A DNA stretch of 64,000 nucleotides from Actinomycetes bacterium (GTDB lineage Bacteria > Actinomycetota > Actinomycetes > Propionibacteriales > Propionibacteriaceae). Under the pieces are notes generated by a model. That model did no database searches. It was given only the letters and a program-made list of their open reading frames with translations, and was not told where the DNA came from. The stretch lies in NCBI GenBank assembly GCA_023458095.1, contig JAEXAS010000026.1, positions 62,001 to 126,000 on the forward strand, written 5' to 3'. Position 1 is the stretch's first letter; each line of letters begins with the position of its first letter. The translations under genes and the position numbers were made by a program. Shown piece after piece: positions 55,401-62,875 of this stretch.

Positions 55401-55658
55401 CAGAATGTCGAGCTGGAAGTTGGCGACCCGTTGCCCGGGAGGGGTCAGCCGAGCGTCCAAGGCCCCAACCGCCTTGTTGATGCGTCCGTATTCGCCGTCG
55501 GCGTCGTTGGAAATCCAGATACCGGTGTCGTTGAGGTCCAACTGGCGCCGGGGGAAGCCACTGGCCACCACAGCAGTAACCACCACGGCCAGCACCAATG
55601 CTGCGGTGACGGCTGACGGGAGCCCTCTCGCAACCACCCGCCACAGCCGTCTCACCAC
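49497..55658 (-). CDS. Giant Ig-like/fibronectin-III surface protein A
   Basis: 2053 residues, full-length paralogue of protein B with the same order: membrane helix (about 12-33), beta-rich outside domain with LDLNDTGIWISND, six or so cadherin/Ig-like repeats from about 396 (TTVLHLLDNDMD, PVLVDVLANDYDP, DAVVRAGDSVLI-like), fibronectin-III repeats from about 1494 (TVQAHNKAGLS). The C-terminal tail has four Cys (YNCSSSKCHW, SATCRIT, VVTCGGV). There is no sortase signal. GTG 55658 has GGGGG seven bases upstream. The order kinase-fn3-MoxR-DUF58-transglutaminase matches the bifidobacterial PFNA cluster, where the fn3 protein is thought to bind host or cell-surface partners. Confidence 0.87.
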   Translation of the reverse strand: MVRRLWRVVARGLPSAVTAALVLAVVVTAVVASGFPRRQLDLNDTGIWISNDADGEYGRINKAVGALDARLTPPGQRVANFQLDILQDGALALGWDQTNATATMIDTALGKPKSNAEIGVEPESSLMVGGGTIARLDRSGRVWATRYDPLVGEANLATLDSATKPLAELGLPADAPRGAAALAVAIDGTVTVAGNNGRRITIPVHGDTFAAPVVAEGSATSGAIAITTVGTRVVVLDSTTGHLTLPHGTQVAVEGASWRLQQPGPQADWVLVATSTALLRVGLDTGLITPVDTGGNGEPASPVRLGGCDFAAWAGPGRVSRACDNTHLEVQQVDRGAGLLRPVFRVNHSQLLLNDQANGRAWDLDEQRSVDNWPDLRPQANQQKQTEKQASPADAKPHAVDDQLLARPGRTTVLHLLDNDMDTAGGILAISSITTAELPKGTRAQISPDGQAVLFSLPSGASVARFGYVVSNGVATDEGAVTVTDAGTRQTAPHLRPRYQPVTYASPSFGTVSIPVTSQWRDDEGDPVTVLSASAEDGSPIPVTSDGVITFTAGEEPAEVVRAVSYRVTDGDRRGEAAGKVSVRVLAAHKSTRTVAAVAEPDIARGEVGKPIAITPLANDRPGADPRDLSARLRLNSEVSGKANLTVTTDVRSGQVLAVATRAGSYLLSYTVAYGNAPVATGRIRVDVAAASGAGRPVAMPDQVGIRGQSPVLVDVLANDYDPGGGLLTVQDADPAQPTQVQVQVVAGRWLRILPTATLFPNPQAVHYTVTNGEQEASGDVLLTQLPEVAQDAVLARKDSAVVRAGDSVLIPVLANDSSLGGQALSLATDGQAGGADGQLRVVDPSRSATEDQGDVGRAYIRGSQVRYVPPATVPDVRQVVISYTAQTVSGDTAESQAVVTINPEPSVDAPNQAPNAGNVEMRVVSGSRVTIMIPTCGQDPDGDTVTVASIASAPTLGRVVAMTPQSITYEAYPTDGLVGTDTFGYTVVDKYGQSGSGSIRVAVTEPGQTQAPVAIDDVITAAPGAEVEAHVLANDLLAPDDAVSITDLAETNKPLPNGVALSSPTGPITALAPGAFDQPTVVNYSLVGNGGTGPGATLRILAKEGFNNPPVVADQVAQVSGDRATANLLDRAWDPDGPPAQLTPEVLSTVPGATLIGGQLTVPVLDQPQTIAFQVSDAKGAVSAAVVYVPAGVGPPRLTSGGRIEIPSDSARTISVADYVESPRTQVVRIVGTRPQASPVANLAVQTVDATRLTLTSSHGYVGPGSVTVEVMDSQSQTDDGVLRSLVTIPVQVGAPTPVLRCPNVPQVVVQGGEVRKLDITTLCHVWSADPGELPSLHYAAQWVTAVDGVQVGADGSQVRLQADGSATGGSQGSFTVSIPGTQAKSATINVAVVAAPPAQLRAQRIADIKAGVPVSLSIAMDSPLLDPQIAVLEVEKLAGGAATATHDDASVTITPDQRTSGEVTYRIRATDLASDPGRKDRWVEGTITVVVYAVPDPPGRPRNGPVVQSHAATLSWQPGKANGAAIDGYQVRIASGPGAGRTFECRSTPCQLNGLENGRAMTFTVQAHNKAGLSRPSPASVPITPNTAPGSPAWVKVSDPQDKSVLVSWGPISNDGSALTTVHVTVNGVTYDAAGTARSLRVATPSNNLPYTFTVAGENSYDIGTAVSTRGQSSGKPIGLVVGAPQPRDSVGAATAVKVAWSLASAEGPAPVTFAVTRSDGTSICRGTTAFSCTDDKVTFDGTIYTYEVTATNGTGGAAHSVRASSPKWAATGTPDDWQSWTATPTGTDGTVSLNYTVPKSRGASSTVTLLKDDAPFRSMPASTPSGGAASTTIDRLSNGGSYSLSLRVCNEAGHCTTSGTHTVTPYGPLATPDFSTSASGDSVTVSATGNGSGASAKLVVKIGGTRCESGSSSGSLSRQCSAQIGWDTTVNVTVQVVDTSPYSRATKEKIGSAKTGPRPAEPKVLVRMGAQETRVDQYYNCSSSKCHWVVVELQDFSSSATCRITDSDLFGAWGGSWTQNNGVLTTDKLYGGNWIVVTCGGVSSGRVPWG

Positions 55659-55700
55659 GATAGATTCCCCCGTCGTCAGGTCTTTACGCCTCGCAAACCG

Positions 55701-56399
55701 TCATCGTCGACGCGGTGGCAGCAGCACCAGGTCTTCGACGGTGACGATCCGCGCCGCCATGACGTATTCGATCAGCCGCGCTTTGCGGCTCGATGCCGCC
55801 CCGGCCACCCCGCCACGCAGGCCCTTCACGCCGGCCTCGGTGAACTTCTCACAGATGAGGTCCAGCTTGCGGTTGAACTTCGTTACCGACCAGTCGAGTC
55901 GCTTGGCGACGTGGGCAGATTGTGCGACTGCTCCGGCACCAGCCTTGCGGCGGGTCAGCAGGTCCTCACACAGCGCCACCAACAGCAGCTTCTGTTCGCC
56001 GGTGAGATTCACCGGACCGAGCGTCGACTCGCCATCGGTGCTCTCGGTGATCGACACCCGCTCGAACGGCACCTCACTGACGTGAATGTCGAACTCGTAG
56101 GTCGTCGGTCCGGCCGTGAACCACACCACCGTCGCCGGGAACACCAAGGGCAATCGAGCACCCGGGGCCAGCCAAGCCTGAAAAGTGCCGCTGCCGTCGG
56201 CGACGGTCGCGGAAAGCTGCGAGCCGACATTTTCCAACCACCACAGCGACGACTGGTGATAAACCACCAGGAAGGCCCGATGCAGAAACTGGTTGTCGTC
56301 GTCCAACACCAACTCCCCCTCGCGTCCGATGGTGAAACGCTGCTCGGGATCAGGGAGGTATTCCTCACCGCAATACTCCACAGTGACTGCCGGGATCAT
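55701..56399 (-). CDS. FHA-like protein with C-terminal helical (winged-helix-like) domain
   Basis: 232 residues from ATG 56399, whose ATGA overlaps the kinase stop. Residues about 15-110 look like a divergent FHA fold: FTIGREGELVL and LHRAFLVV keep the Gly-Arg and His, and LENVGS supplies the Asn. Residues about 140-225 are helical (AHVAKRLDWSVTKFNRKLDLICEKF) and resemble a helix-turn-helix or small protein-binding domain. FHA domains bind phosphothreonine, so it probably reads the kinase output, perhaps to control this operon. Classification of the C-terminal half is tentative. Confidence 0.75.
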   Translation of the reverse strand: MIPAVTVEYCGEEYLPDPEQRFTIGREGELVLDDDNQFLHRAFLVVYHQSSLWWLENVGSQLSATVADGSGTFQAWLAPGARLPLVFPATVVWFTAGPTTYEFDIHVSEVPFERVSITESTDGESTLGPVNLTGEQKLLLVALCEDLLTRRKAGAGAVAQSAHVAKRLDWSVTKFNRKLDLICEKFTEAGVKGLRGGVAGAASSRKARLIEYVMAARIVTVEDLVLLPPRRR

Positions 56400-57913
56400 G
56401 TCGCACAACCTTTCGTCCAAACGGGCGGAGCATAGGAGCCATCTTCACGGAAGACCTTGACCTCGATACAGGCCGGGCCCTCGCTGGCGAAACTCGCTGT
56501 GGCACGCTGAGTGGGCACCCGTACGGAGCTCCCCGCCATGCGCCACTCGAACTGGTCATTGGGCAGGGGATTGGAGTAGGTCCACGAACACCTCACGGTG
56601 CCGCTCTTGCGATCGCAGTTCACCACGGGGGTGCCCGGCGGCGGTACCGGGTCATCGACGTCCGGCGGCGGCCCCGGCACCGACACGGTCGGGTTGGGCC
56701 GGGCCGGAACAGGTTGGGCGAGCACGACCCAGATGATGGCGCCCAGGGCAGCCATCACCGCGATGCCTAAAGCAACGACCAGGATTTGCCGGGTCCCCGA
56801 CGATTCCGCGGGTGCGGGATCGATCGCCGGCTCGCCCCGCATCACGGTCGCGCCGACCACCTGGTCCTCGTAGGGCGCGATGGGTCCCACCGCGCGATGC
56901 GACCGTCGAGTCTGGGAATCGCTGAGTTCAGCGCCCTCAGGGCCCGTGGTCCAGGTCGCCGAGGCGCCGGTGTCGGGACTGATCCGCTGGGGTGCCCGCA
57001 CCTGGGTCCGGTCAGCACCCGGGCCCGGACGGGCTGGAGCCGCCAGGTGAGCCGCGGCGGCCAACTCCAGTTGGGTACGCGGCAGGCGCAGCTCCTGTTC
57101 AATCGCCTGCAGCGCCCGCACAAACTCCAGGGCACTACGCGGACGCATCGCAGCCTCTTTGCTCATGGCCGAGCGCAACAGCCGATCCATCGACGCCGGA
57201 ACGTCGGCGCGCCCGGTCGAAGGCGGCGGGACGTCGCGGATGCGGCGCATCAGCGCGAAGGTGGTGTTCTCACCGCCGGCGATTTCGAAGGGGGAACGAC
57301 CAGTCAGCAGTTGCCACAAGGTCGCGGCCAGCGAGTACACGTCTGACTGAACGCTGGCTGGCGCGGTGGCGTACAGAGTCTCCGGCGGCGACCAGGGCAC
57401 CGAGATGCCGACATCGTCCTCATCGGCGCGAGCCATCTGGCTGGCAATGCCGAAGTCGGTCAGGCCCGGGCGTCCGTAGGCATCGGTGAGGACGTTCGCC
57501 GGTTTGATATCTCGATGCAGCAGTCCGGCCCGATGCGCGGTCTCCACCGCAGCCCCCAACTGAATGCCCAGCTTCAACGTCTCGGCGACCGAGAACCGCT
57601 CGGTCTTGGCCCGCTCGGCCAGGCTCGGCTTGGGGTAGTACATCATCGCCAGATAGGGCCGGTGGTCCACGGCAGTTCCGGTGGTGTACACCGGCACGAT
57701 GTAGGGATGCTCCAAGCGGGCCATGGCGTTGGCTTCAGCCGTGAAGCGCTCGATAGCCGCCGCCGACAGCCCGGTTTCGCGCAGCACTTTGACCGCCACT
57801 TTGCGCTGGGGGGTCTGCTGGTCGTAGAGGAAGACATCGGCATAGCCGCCGCGGCCGAGTTTGGAGACGAAGGTCAGGCCCACGATGTCGGGGGGAAGAT
57901 CCGAGGTGCTCAC
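56396..57913 (-). CDS. Membrane Ser/Thr protein kinase (PknB-like)
   Basis: 505 residues. Kinase domain about 12-275: GRGGYADVF (Gly loop), VAVKVL (ATP Lys), HRDIKPANVL (catalytic loop, about 133) and LTDFGIAS (about 153). A Pro/Ala-rich linker leads to one membrane helix (about 374-397), and about 105 residues lie outside, with Cys pairs (NCDRKSGTVRCSW) that look like a fibronectin/Ig fragment instead of PASTA repeats. It senses something outside and phosphorylates FHA partners encoded on both sides. Its stop overlaps the FHA/helical gene, and its start overlaps the zinc-ribbon FHA stop, so levels are tightly coupled. Confidence 0.95.
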   Translation of the reverse strand: MSTSDLPPDIVGLTFVSKLGRGGYADVFLYDQQTPQRKVAVKVLRETGLSAAAIERFTAEANAMARLEHPYIVPVYTTGTAVDHRPYLAMMYYPKPSLAERAKTERFSVAETLKLGIQLGAAVETAHRAGLLHRDIKPANVLTDAYGRPGLTDFGIASQMARADEDDVGISVPWSPPETLYATAPASVQSDVYSLAATLWQLLTGRSPFEIAGGENTTFALMRRIRDVPPPSTGRADVPASMDRLLRSAMSKEAAMRPRSALEFVRALQAIEQELRLPRTQLELAAAAHLAAPARPGPGADRTQVRAPQRISPDTGASATWTTGPEGAELSDSQTRRSHRAVGPIAPYEDQVVGATVMRGEPAIDPAPAESSGTRQILVVALGIAVMAALGAIIWVVLAQPVPARPNPTVSVPGPPPDVDDPVPPPGTPVVNCDRKSGTVRCSWTYSNPLPNDQFEWRMAGSSVRVPTQRATASFASEGPACIEVKVFREDGSYAPPVWTKGCAT

Positions 57914-59505
57914 GGCAGCACCTCGAACAGGAAGCTGATGCTTCCGGCCATCACCACGCGAGTGCCTGGCTCGATGATCACCGGATCATTCGGGCGCAGC
58001 ACGACCGGCATTTCCCCGGGCAGGATCACCTCGGTGCCATTGGTCGATCCCAAATCACACACCAACACATTCCAGTAGTCGAGACTGACCTCCAAGTGCT
58101 GGCCGGAGACGTCCTTGTCCGGATCGGAAAGCCGAACCAGGTTGGGCTGTTCGCCCACATAGCCCTGCGGAACTCGCGGATTCCGACCCAGGATGGCGGG
58201 ACGGTCCAGACTCACGACGCCACCGGTGGACAGCCGCAATTGGCCCAGGGTCGGGCGCGGGATCTCGATGGGATGCTGCTGCGGGATGCTTCCGCGGCAG
58301 ACCCGGCAACTGCTGGCATAGGCCGGGCTGAGATGACCTTCGGAGCACCGCGCGGCTACCACCATCAGCACCGCAGGCAGCCCTACCAAAGAGGCACGGT
58401 TGACGGTCCGGTCGGCGCTGATCTCCGCCCCGGGACTCGCCGGTGGTCTCACCAGCCCCTGCAAAGCGGGGTGGGCAACCAGCGCCGGGCTGGGCACCTG
58501 GGATGGGGCCAAACTCGCCGCCGAGACTCCAGCCTCAGCATCCACGGGCGGCGCCACGGGGTCAGGGACCGGGCTGGCGACCGGGGCCAGATTCACACCG
58601 GGAGTCGGCGCCGCGGCGAAGGTCGCCGCGGGCTGACTGACTGGGCGCGGCGGGGCAATCGAATCCGGAACAGAGGCCGGCTCGGGCGCAACGAAGGGTT
58701 CCTCCGCTGGCGCTGGATCCGGCTCGGCTACGGCCCAGGGCATTCCGGTGATGAGGCCCGGCGGCTCCGGCTCAGCGGAAGAGGACACGGCGAGCAACTG
58801 TTCGCCGGAGATGGTCAAGGGTGCGTCGATGGTGGCGCCGGGATCCAATTCGACGCTGATCTCCAGTGCGGGATCCGACAACGGTTCGTCAGCGGAGGTG
58901 GTCTGCGAGGCGGTCTCCGCCGCTGGCGCCGGCTCGCTCGCGGCGGGCTCAGCGGCCAACTCAATATCCGAAACCGACTCGACCGACTCGCCAGTCGGCG
59001 ATTCGGCGACCACAGCCGCGCGCCGTGGCACCGACGAGACCGCAGCGACCACCGGCGATCCCGGTTCGACCGCCTCGACGGGCGCCGCCGATTCGAACCT
59101 CACGGCGCTGGCCAGCACCACACCCTGGCTGATCGGCAACGGCTCGGAGTCTGATTCGGTGGGAATTTCCAGCGCGGCGGCAGCAACGCCGGGCTGCCAC
59201 GTGTCGTACCACATGGTGTGCTCGGCGTGCAGGTCGGAATCCGAGCCCACACTTCCGCCGACCCGCCCCCGAACCACCATTCGTACGCCGTCGTCGTTGA
59301 CGTGAAAAGCTCCGAAATCAGCCAGGGTTTTCAGCCCGGTGGAAACCAGGGCGTCCAAGACGTCATCAATGCCGCCGCCCTCGTCGAGCAAGGTGACGAT
59401 GCGGGTGACCAGAGGATCGTGAGGATCCAGATCGAGCAGCACTGCGGTCCGGCCACTGACCACGGCCGTAGCCGAGCCCGGTCGGTAGCGCAGAGAGGGA
59501 CTCAC
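57910..59505 (-). CDS. FHA protein with zinc-ribbon and long acidic linker
   Basis: 531 residues. An N-terminal domain (about 1-85, SLRYRPGSATAVVSGRTAVLLDL) of unknown type, a long Ala/Pro/Glu-rich disordered middle (about 90-375), a short Cys cluster (CSEGHLSPAYASSCRVC, about 385) that could bind zinc, and a C-terminal FHA domain (about 425-531: AILGRNPRV, DVSGQHLEV, DLGSTNGTEV) with all key residues. It should bind phosphothreonine made by the adjacent kinase. GTG/ATG overlaps on both sides (PP2C upstream, kinase downstream) mark one operon. Confidence 0.9.
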   Translation of the reverse strand: MSPSLRYRPGSATAVVSGRTAVLLDLDPHDPLVTRIVTLLDEGGGIDDVLDALVSTGLKTLADFGAFHVNDDGVRMVVRGRVGGSVGSDSDLHAEHTMWYDTWQPGVAAAALEIPTESDSEPLPISQGVVLASAVRFESAAPVEAVEPGSPVVAAVSSVPRRAAVVAESPTGESVESVSDIELAAEPAASEPAPAAETASQTTSADEPLSDPALEISVELDPGATIDAPLTISGEQLLAVSSSAEPEPPGLITGMPWAVAEPDPAPAEEPFVAPEPASVPDSIAPPRPVSQPAATFAAAPTPGVNLAPVASPVPDPVAPPVDAEAGVSAASLAPSQVPSPALVAHPALQGLVRPPASPGAEISADRTVNRASLVGLPAVLMVVAARCSEGHLSPAYASSCRVCRGSIPQQHPIEIPRPTLGQLRLSTGGVVSLDRPAILGRNPRVPQGYVGEQPNLVRLSDPDKDVSGQHLEVSLDYWNVLVCDLGSTNGTEVILPGEMPVVLRPNDPVIIEPGTRVVMAGSISFLFEVLP

Positions 59506-60293
59506 GCGTCACCTCCGGGGACGGAAAGACTCGAGCGGGGGTTGGTGATCTCGTCAACCTCGGCCCTGGCCTCGTCGTTGGCGACCATCACAACCACGAC
59601 CGAGATATTGTCCCGACCCCCGGCGGTCCGGGCGCGGTCGACCAAGGCGACGGCGGCGGCCTCGGGGTCGTCATGCTCAGCAAGGATGCGGGCGATGTCG
59701 GCGTCCAGAAGCTCATTGGTGAGCCCGTCGGAGCAGATCATGAATCGCTCGCCGGGAGTCTGAGGCAACACCCAGAGGTCGACCTGGGGGGCCGGGACAG
59801 TTCCGATGGAGCGGGTCACGACGCTGCGCGAACTGTGGTTGCGCGCCTGGTCAGGGGTGATGATGCCCTGCAGGATGAGTTCTTCGACTTCGGAGTGGTC
59901 CATGGTCGCGCGGGCCAGCACCCCGTCGTAGGCCCGGTATACCCGGGAATCACCGACGTTGAAGACCGCCCAGTGCTCCGCTCCACCAATGTCGACCCGG
60001 GCCAGGCCGGTCACCGTCGAGCCAAGCCCGGCGGCCTCACGATGCTGGCGTCCGTATTCGACGACCGCCTCGTTGGCCTGCATCAGCACCTCGACGATGG
60101 CCGATTGATCCACGTGGTCGCGATCCAAGGCCCGTAGCTTTGTCACCACGATGTCGCTGGCGATCTCACCGGCAGCATGGCCACCCATGCCGTCAGCCAC
60201 AGCCCACAGGTGGGTACCCACGTAGTAGCTGTCCTCATTGAGTGAGCGCACCACACCAACATCTGTGCATGCCCCTGCCGAGACCCTGATCAC
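59502..60293 (-). CDS. PP2C-type Ser/Thr protein phosphatase
   Basis: 263 residues, a single PPM catalytic domain. Motifs: NEDSYY near residue 20, AVADGMGGHAAG (about 33) with metal-binding Asp, VFNVGDSRVYRA, ICSDGLTNEL and GGRDNISVVVV. No membrane helix. It reverses phosphorylation by the kinase two genes downstream, as in PstP/PknB pairs. Start GTG 60293 has GAGGG about eight bases upstream. It is the first gene of the nine-gene operon and its stop overlaps the FHA gene by four bases. Confidence 0.95.
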   Translation of the reverse strand: MIRVSAGACTDVGVVRSLNEDSYYVGTHLWAVADGMGGHAAGEIASDIVVTKLRALDRDHVDQSAIVEVLMQANEAVVEYGRQHREAAGLGSTVTGLARVDIGGAEHWAVFNVGDSRVYRAYDGVLARATMDHSEVEELILQGIITPDQARNHSSRSVVTRSIGTVPAPQVDLWVLPQTPGERFMICSDGLTNELLDADIARILAEHDDPEAAAVALVDRARTAGGRDNISVVVVMVANDEARAEVDEITNPRSSLSVPGGDA

Positions 60294-60477
60294 CGCACCG
60301 CCCTCGAGATCTTCACCAACTGCCAGATTCTTTGATGCGACCCTAACCGCATCGCCATAGTCGTGGCGAGATCATGATTCTTTCACCTCAAGCAAATCCG
60401 GTGATCCCCCGGTTTTGAATTCTCGGGGAATACCGTCACCGGGACGCCGGCTCCCATTCCGCGCGGGCGCTGAACAG
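60294..60477 (-). promoter_or_regulatory. Likely promoter region of the kinase/fn3 operon
   Basis: 184 bases between the glycerate kinase stop and the PP2C start. On the minus strand TAGGGT (about 60341-60346) matches TANNNT and could be a -10 box; no -35 was clear. A short CCCCG/CGGGG hairpin near 60405-60430 may end the upstream operon. Confidence 0.35.
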
Positions 60478-61653
60478 TCAGCTTCTTCGGTCCCGCCGTT
60501 CCGTCGCATGCGCGGTAGTCAGCGGTCGCCGAACCAGGGTCGACGATACCGCCTGCTGCAGCCGCTGTGGCCCCTGGCTCAGTTCCGCCGGGGTCACCGA
60601 ACCAGTCTGGTCACTCACCGAGATCACCTGGTCGAAGCCCAGTTCGGCCAGCACCGTCCGATCACGGATCCGTCCAGCGAAAGCCCACACCCGAACGCGA
60701 TGTTCGGCGGCGATCCGCAGCACCCCCAGCGGGGCCTTGCCCCAGGCGGTCTGGGCATCCATCGACCCCTCGCCGGTGAGGACCAGGTCGGCGCCGGCAA
60801 TGGCCGCATCCAGGCCGATGGCCTCTGCGATGAGTTCCACGCCAGGACGCAACTGGGCACCGAGTATCAACAGGGCAGCCCCCAAACCGCCCGCCGCGCC
60901 GGCGCCGGGACGGTCGCGAAGCTCAGTCATGCCAGCGGCGGCCATCGCGTCGGCCAAGCGGGCCAACCCAGCCTCCAGCCAGGGAATCTGCTGGGCGGTG
61001 GCACCCTTCTGCGGACCAAACACCGCCGCCGCTCCGTCCGGGCCCAGCAGCGGATTGGCGACGTCGCTGGCCACCACCATCGTGCAGTCGGCCAGCCGCG
61101 GATCCAGCCGGGAGCTGTCCACCGCGTGGAGCCGAGCGAGCCCGGTGGGATCCGGCGGGAGGTTGCGTCCATCGCTATCGAGCAAGCCGACGCCCAGTCC
61201 GGCCAACAGGCCGGCGCCGCCGTCGCAGGTGGCGGTGCCACCCAGCCCGATGATCAGGGTGCGAGCACCGGCGTCCAGGGCCGCCTTCACCAGGTCGGCC
61301 AGGCCGAGGCTGGAACTGATGTCGATGCGGCGCTGGGCGACCGGGATGGCGGCCAGGCCGATCACCGAGGCCGCTTCGATGATGGCGGTACCGTCTGGCG
61401 TCAGTCCGAGCGGGGCTCGCACCGGTCGTCCCAGGGCATCGCGGGTATCGACCATGACCGGCAGAGCCGACAGTGTCGGCGTCAGGGTGGCCAAGGTGCC
61501 CTCGCCCCCATCGGCCAGCGGCTTGAGTACACACTCGGCGTCCGGATACACCTGGTGAACACCGCGCGCCATGGCTTGGGCCGCTTCGATCGCCGTCATG
61601 GACTCCTTGAAGGAATCCGGGGCGATCACCACTCGAAAATCAGCTTGCGTCAT
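60478..61653 (-). CDS. Glycerate 2-kinase (GarK/GlxK family)
   Basis: 391 residues, typical for type I glycerate kinases. N-terminal VVIAPDSFKESMTAIEAA, ADGGEGTLATL, GLGGTATCDGGAGLL and LTGEGSMDAQTAWGKAP are family signatures. It phosphorylates glycerate with ATP to 2-phosphoglycerate, feeding lower glycolysis and, via phosphoenolpyruvate, the PpdK step encoded at 3857. The ATG directly follows the AI-2E permease stop. No glyoxylate gene is adjacent. The C-terminal tail is Arg-rich (ATERRDRRS). Confidence 0.94.
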   Translation of the reverse strand: MTQADFRVVIAPDSFKESMTAIEAAQAMARGVHQVYPDAECVLKPLADGGEGTLATLTPTLSALPVMVDTRDALGRPVRAPLGLTPDGTAIIEAASVIGLAAIPVAQRRIDISSSLGLADLVKAALDAGARTLIIGLGGTATCDGGAGLLAGLGVGLLDSDGRNLPPDPTGLARLHAVDSSRLDPRLADCTMVVASDVANPLLGPDGAAAVFGPQKGATAQQIPWLEAGLARLADAMAAAGMTELRDRPGAGAAGGLGAALLILGAQLRPGVELIAEAIGLDAAIAGADLVLTGEGSMDAQTAWGKAPLGVLRIAAEHRVRVWAFAGRIRDRTVLAELGFDQVISVSDQTGSVTPAELSQGPQRLQQAVSSTLVRRPLTTAHATERRDRRS

Positions 61654-62874
61654 TCATTCCTCGACAACCAGGCCATTGTCTTCGACCGCGAGGTGCAGCC
61701 GGTCCGGCGGCACTTGGCGGGAATCCTGGTAGGGAATGTAGACCCCCCGGATGACCAGCAGGATCGATGCTGTCACCGGAACCGCGACCAAAGCACCCAG
61801 CAGCCCCAGCAACGCGCCGCCGATCATCGCCCCGATCAAGACCAGCGCCCCGGGAACGGCAACAGCCTTGTTCATGATCCGCGGTGTGATCAGGTAGGCC
61901 TCCAGTTGCATGTAGATGAAGTACAGCACGGCGAAGGCGATGCCCGCGGTGGGCGAGTACAGCAGCGACACCACGGTGCCGAAGATCCAGAACAGCACCG
62001 AGCCGATCATCGGAATCAGAGTCACCACCAAAGACACCATCGCCATGACCATGGCGTAGGGCACCCCGAGGATCAGCAAGAGGACGAAGGAGAACGCGGC
62101 GTTCAGTCCCGACATCGAGATGCCCCCGGCGATGAATCCACCGACCGCCCCGGTGATCTTCTCGGTCAACTGCGCAAGCCGCTCGCGACCGTAGGCGGGG
62201 GTCAGTCGGTACAAGGCCTGCTTCATCTCATCCAGGGACGCCAAGAAGTACAGCGTCAGAACGGCAACGATCATGGTCGCCGAAATGCCGTTGACCACAC
62301 CGGAGGCGACGTTCAGTACGCCACTGCCGAGCGCCAGCAGCCGAGAGGGGTCAGACAGCCACGCCTGGGCACCGTCGAGAGCCGCATTCCATGCCTGCGG
62401 GCCCCCGGTTACCGATACGAGGCCTTGGAACCACCCGGCGGCTTTGATGTCGGCGATGTAGCCCGGCACCGCGTGAGCGAAGCTGATCACCTGATTCACC
62501 GCCGACGGGATCACGAAGAACACCAACACCACCAACAGGGCCAAAAACACCGAAAAGACCACGCCGATGGCTCGGCCTCGGCCCAGACCGCGGCGTTCGA
62601 GCCTGCGCACCACGGGGTCCAAGGCCAAGGCAAGGAAGAGCGCCACCCCGACGGTGATCACGATCGTGGACAACGTGATCGTCGCTGCAGCCAAGGCGAC
62701 CGCCACGATCACCGCGATGGTGGCGATGAACGTCCGGACGAAAGGATGGGCCGCATCGGTCACCACCCGCAGCCCAGACCCGGTGGCCTGCGCCGGATCC
62801 TCCAGCATCGGATCGCCGAACACAGGATCCTCCGGCGCAGGATCCTCGGACGAAGCGGAGTCGGGCGCCACCAT
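61654..62874 (-). CDS. AI-2E family (TqsA/PerM-like) membrane permease
   Basis: 406 residues with about eight helices. The first pair (FVRTFIATIAVIVAVALAAATI), the large loop after helix 3, and the Gly-rich stretches GGFIAGGISMSGLNAA and ALVLIGAMIGGALLGLLGALVAVP are typical of the family. Members were first linked to autoinducer-2 export, but many move small ions or metabolites, so the substrate is open. Start ATG 62874 lies one base after the previous gene. It probably shares a transcript with glycerate kinase. Confidence 0.9.
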   Translation of the reverse strand: MVAPDSASSEDPAPEDPVFGDPMLEDPAQATGSGLRVVTDAAHPFVRTFIATIAVIVAVALAAATITLSTIVITVGVALFLALALDPVVRRLERRGLGRGRAIGVVFSVFLALLVVLVFFVIPSAVNQVISFAHAVPGYIADIKAAGWFQGLVSVTGGPQAWNAALDGAQAWLSDPSRLLALGSGVLNVASGVVNGISATMIVAVLTLYFLASLDEMKQALYRLTPAYGRERLAQLTEKITGAVGGFIAGGISMSGLNAAFSFVLLLILGVPYAMVMAMVSLVVTLIPMIGSVLFWIFGTVVSLLYSPTAGIAFAVLYFIYMQLEAYLITPRIMNKAVAVPGALVLIGAMIGGALLGLLGALVAVPVTASILLVIRGVYIPYQDSRQVPPDRLHLAVEDNGLVVEE

Positions 62875-62875
62875 G

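Larger units (their letters stand above)
43179..55658 (-). repeat. Tandem pair of paralogous fn3/Ig-like genes
   Basis: Proteins A and B align along their whole length with matching domain boundaries (first repeat at about 396 and 394; fibronectin part at about 1494 and 1491). They differ mainly in the C-terminal tail. The 183-base spacer has no gene and no strong hairpin, so one transcript is likely. Confidence 0.8.
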
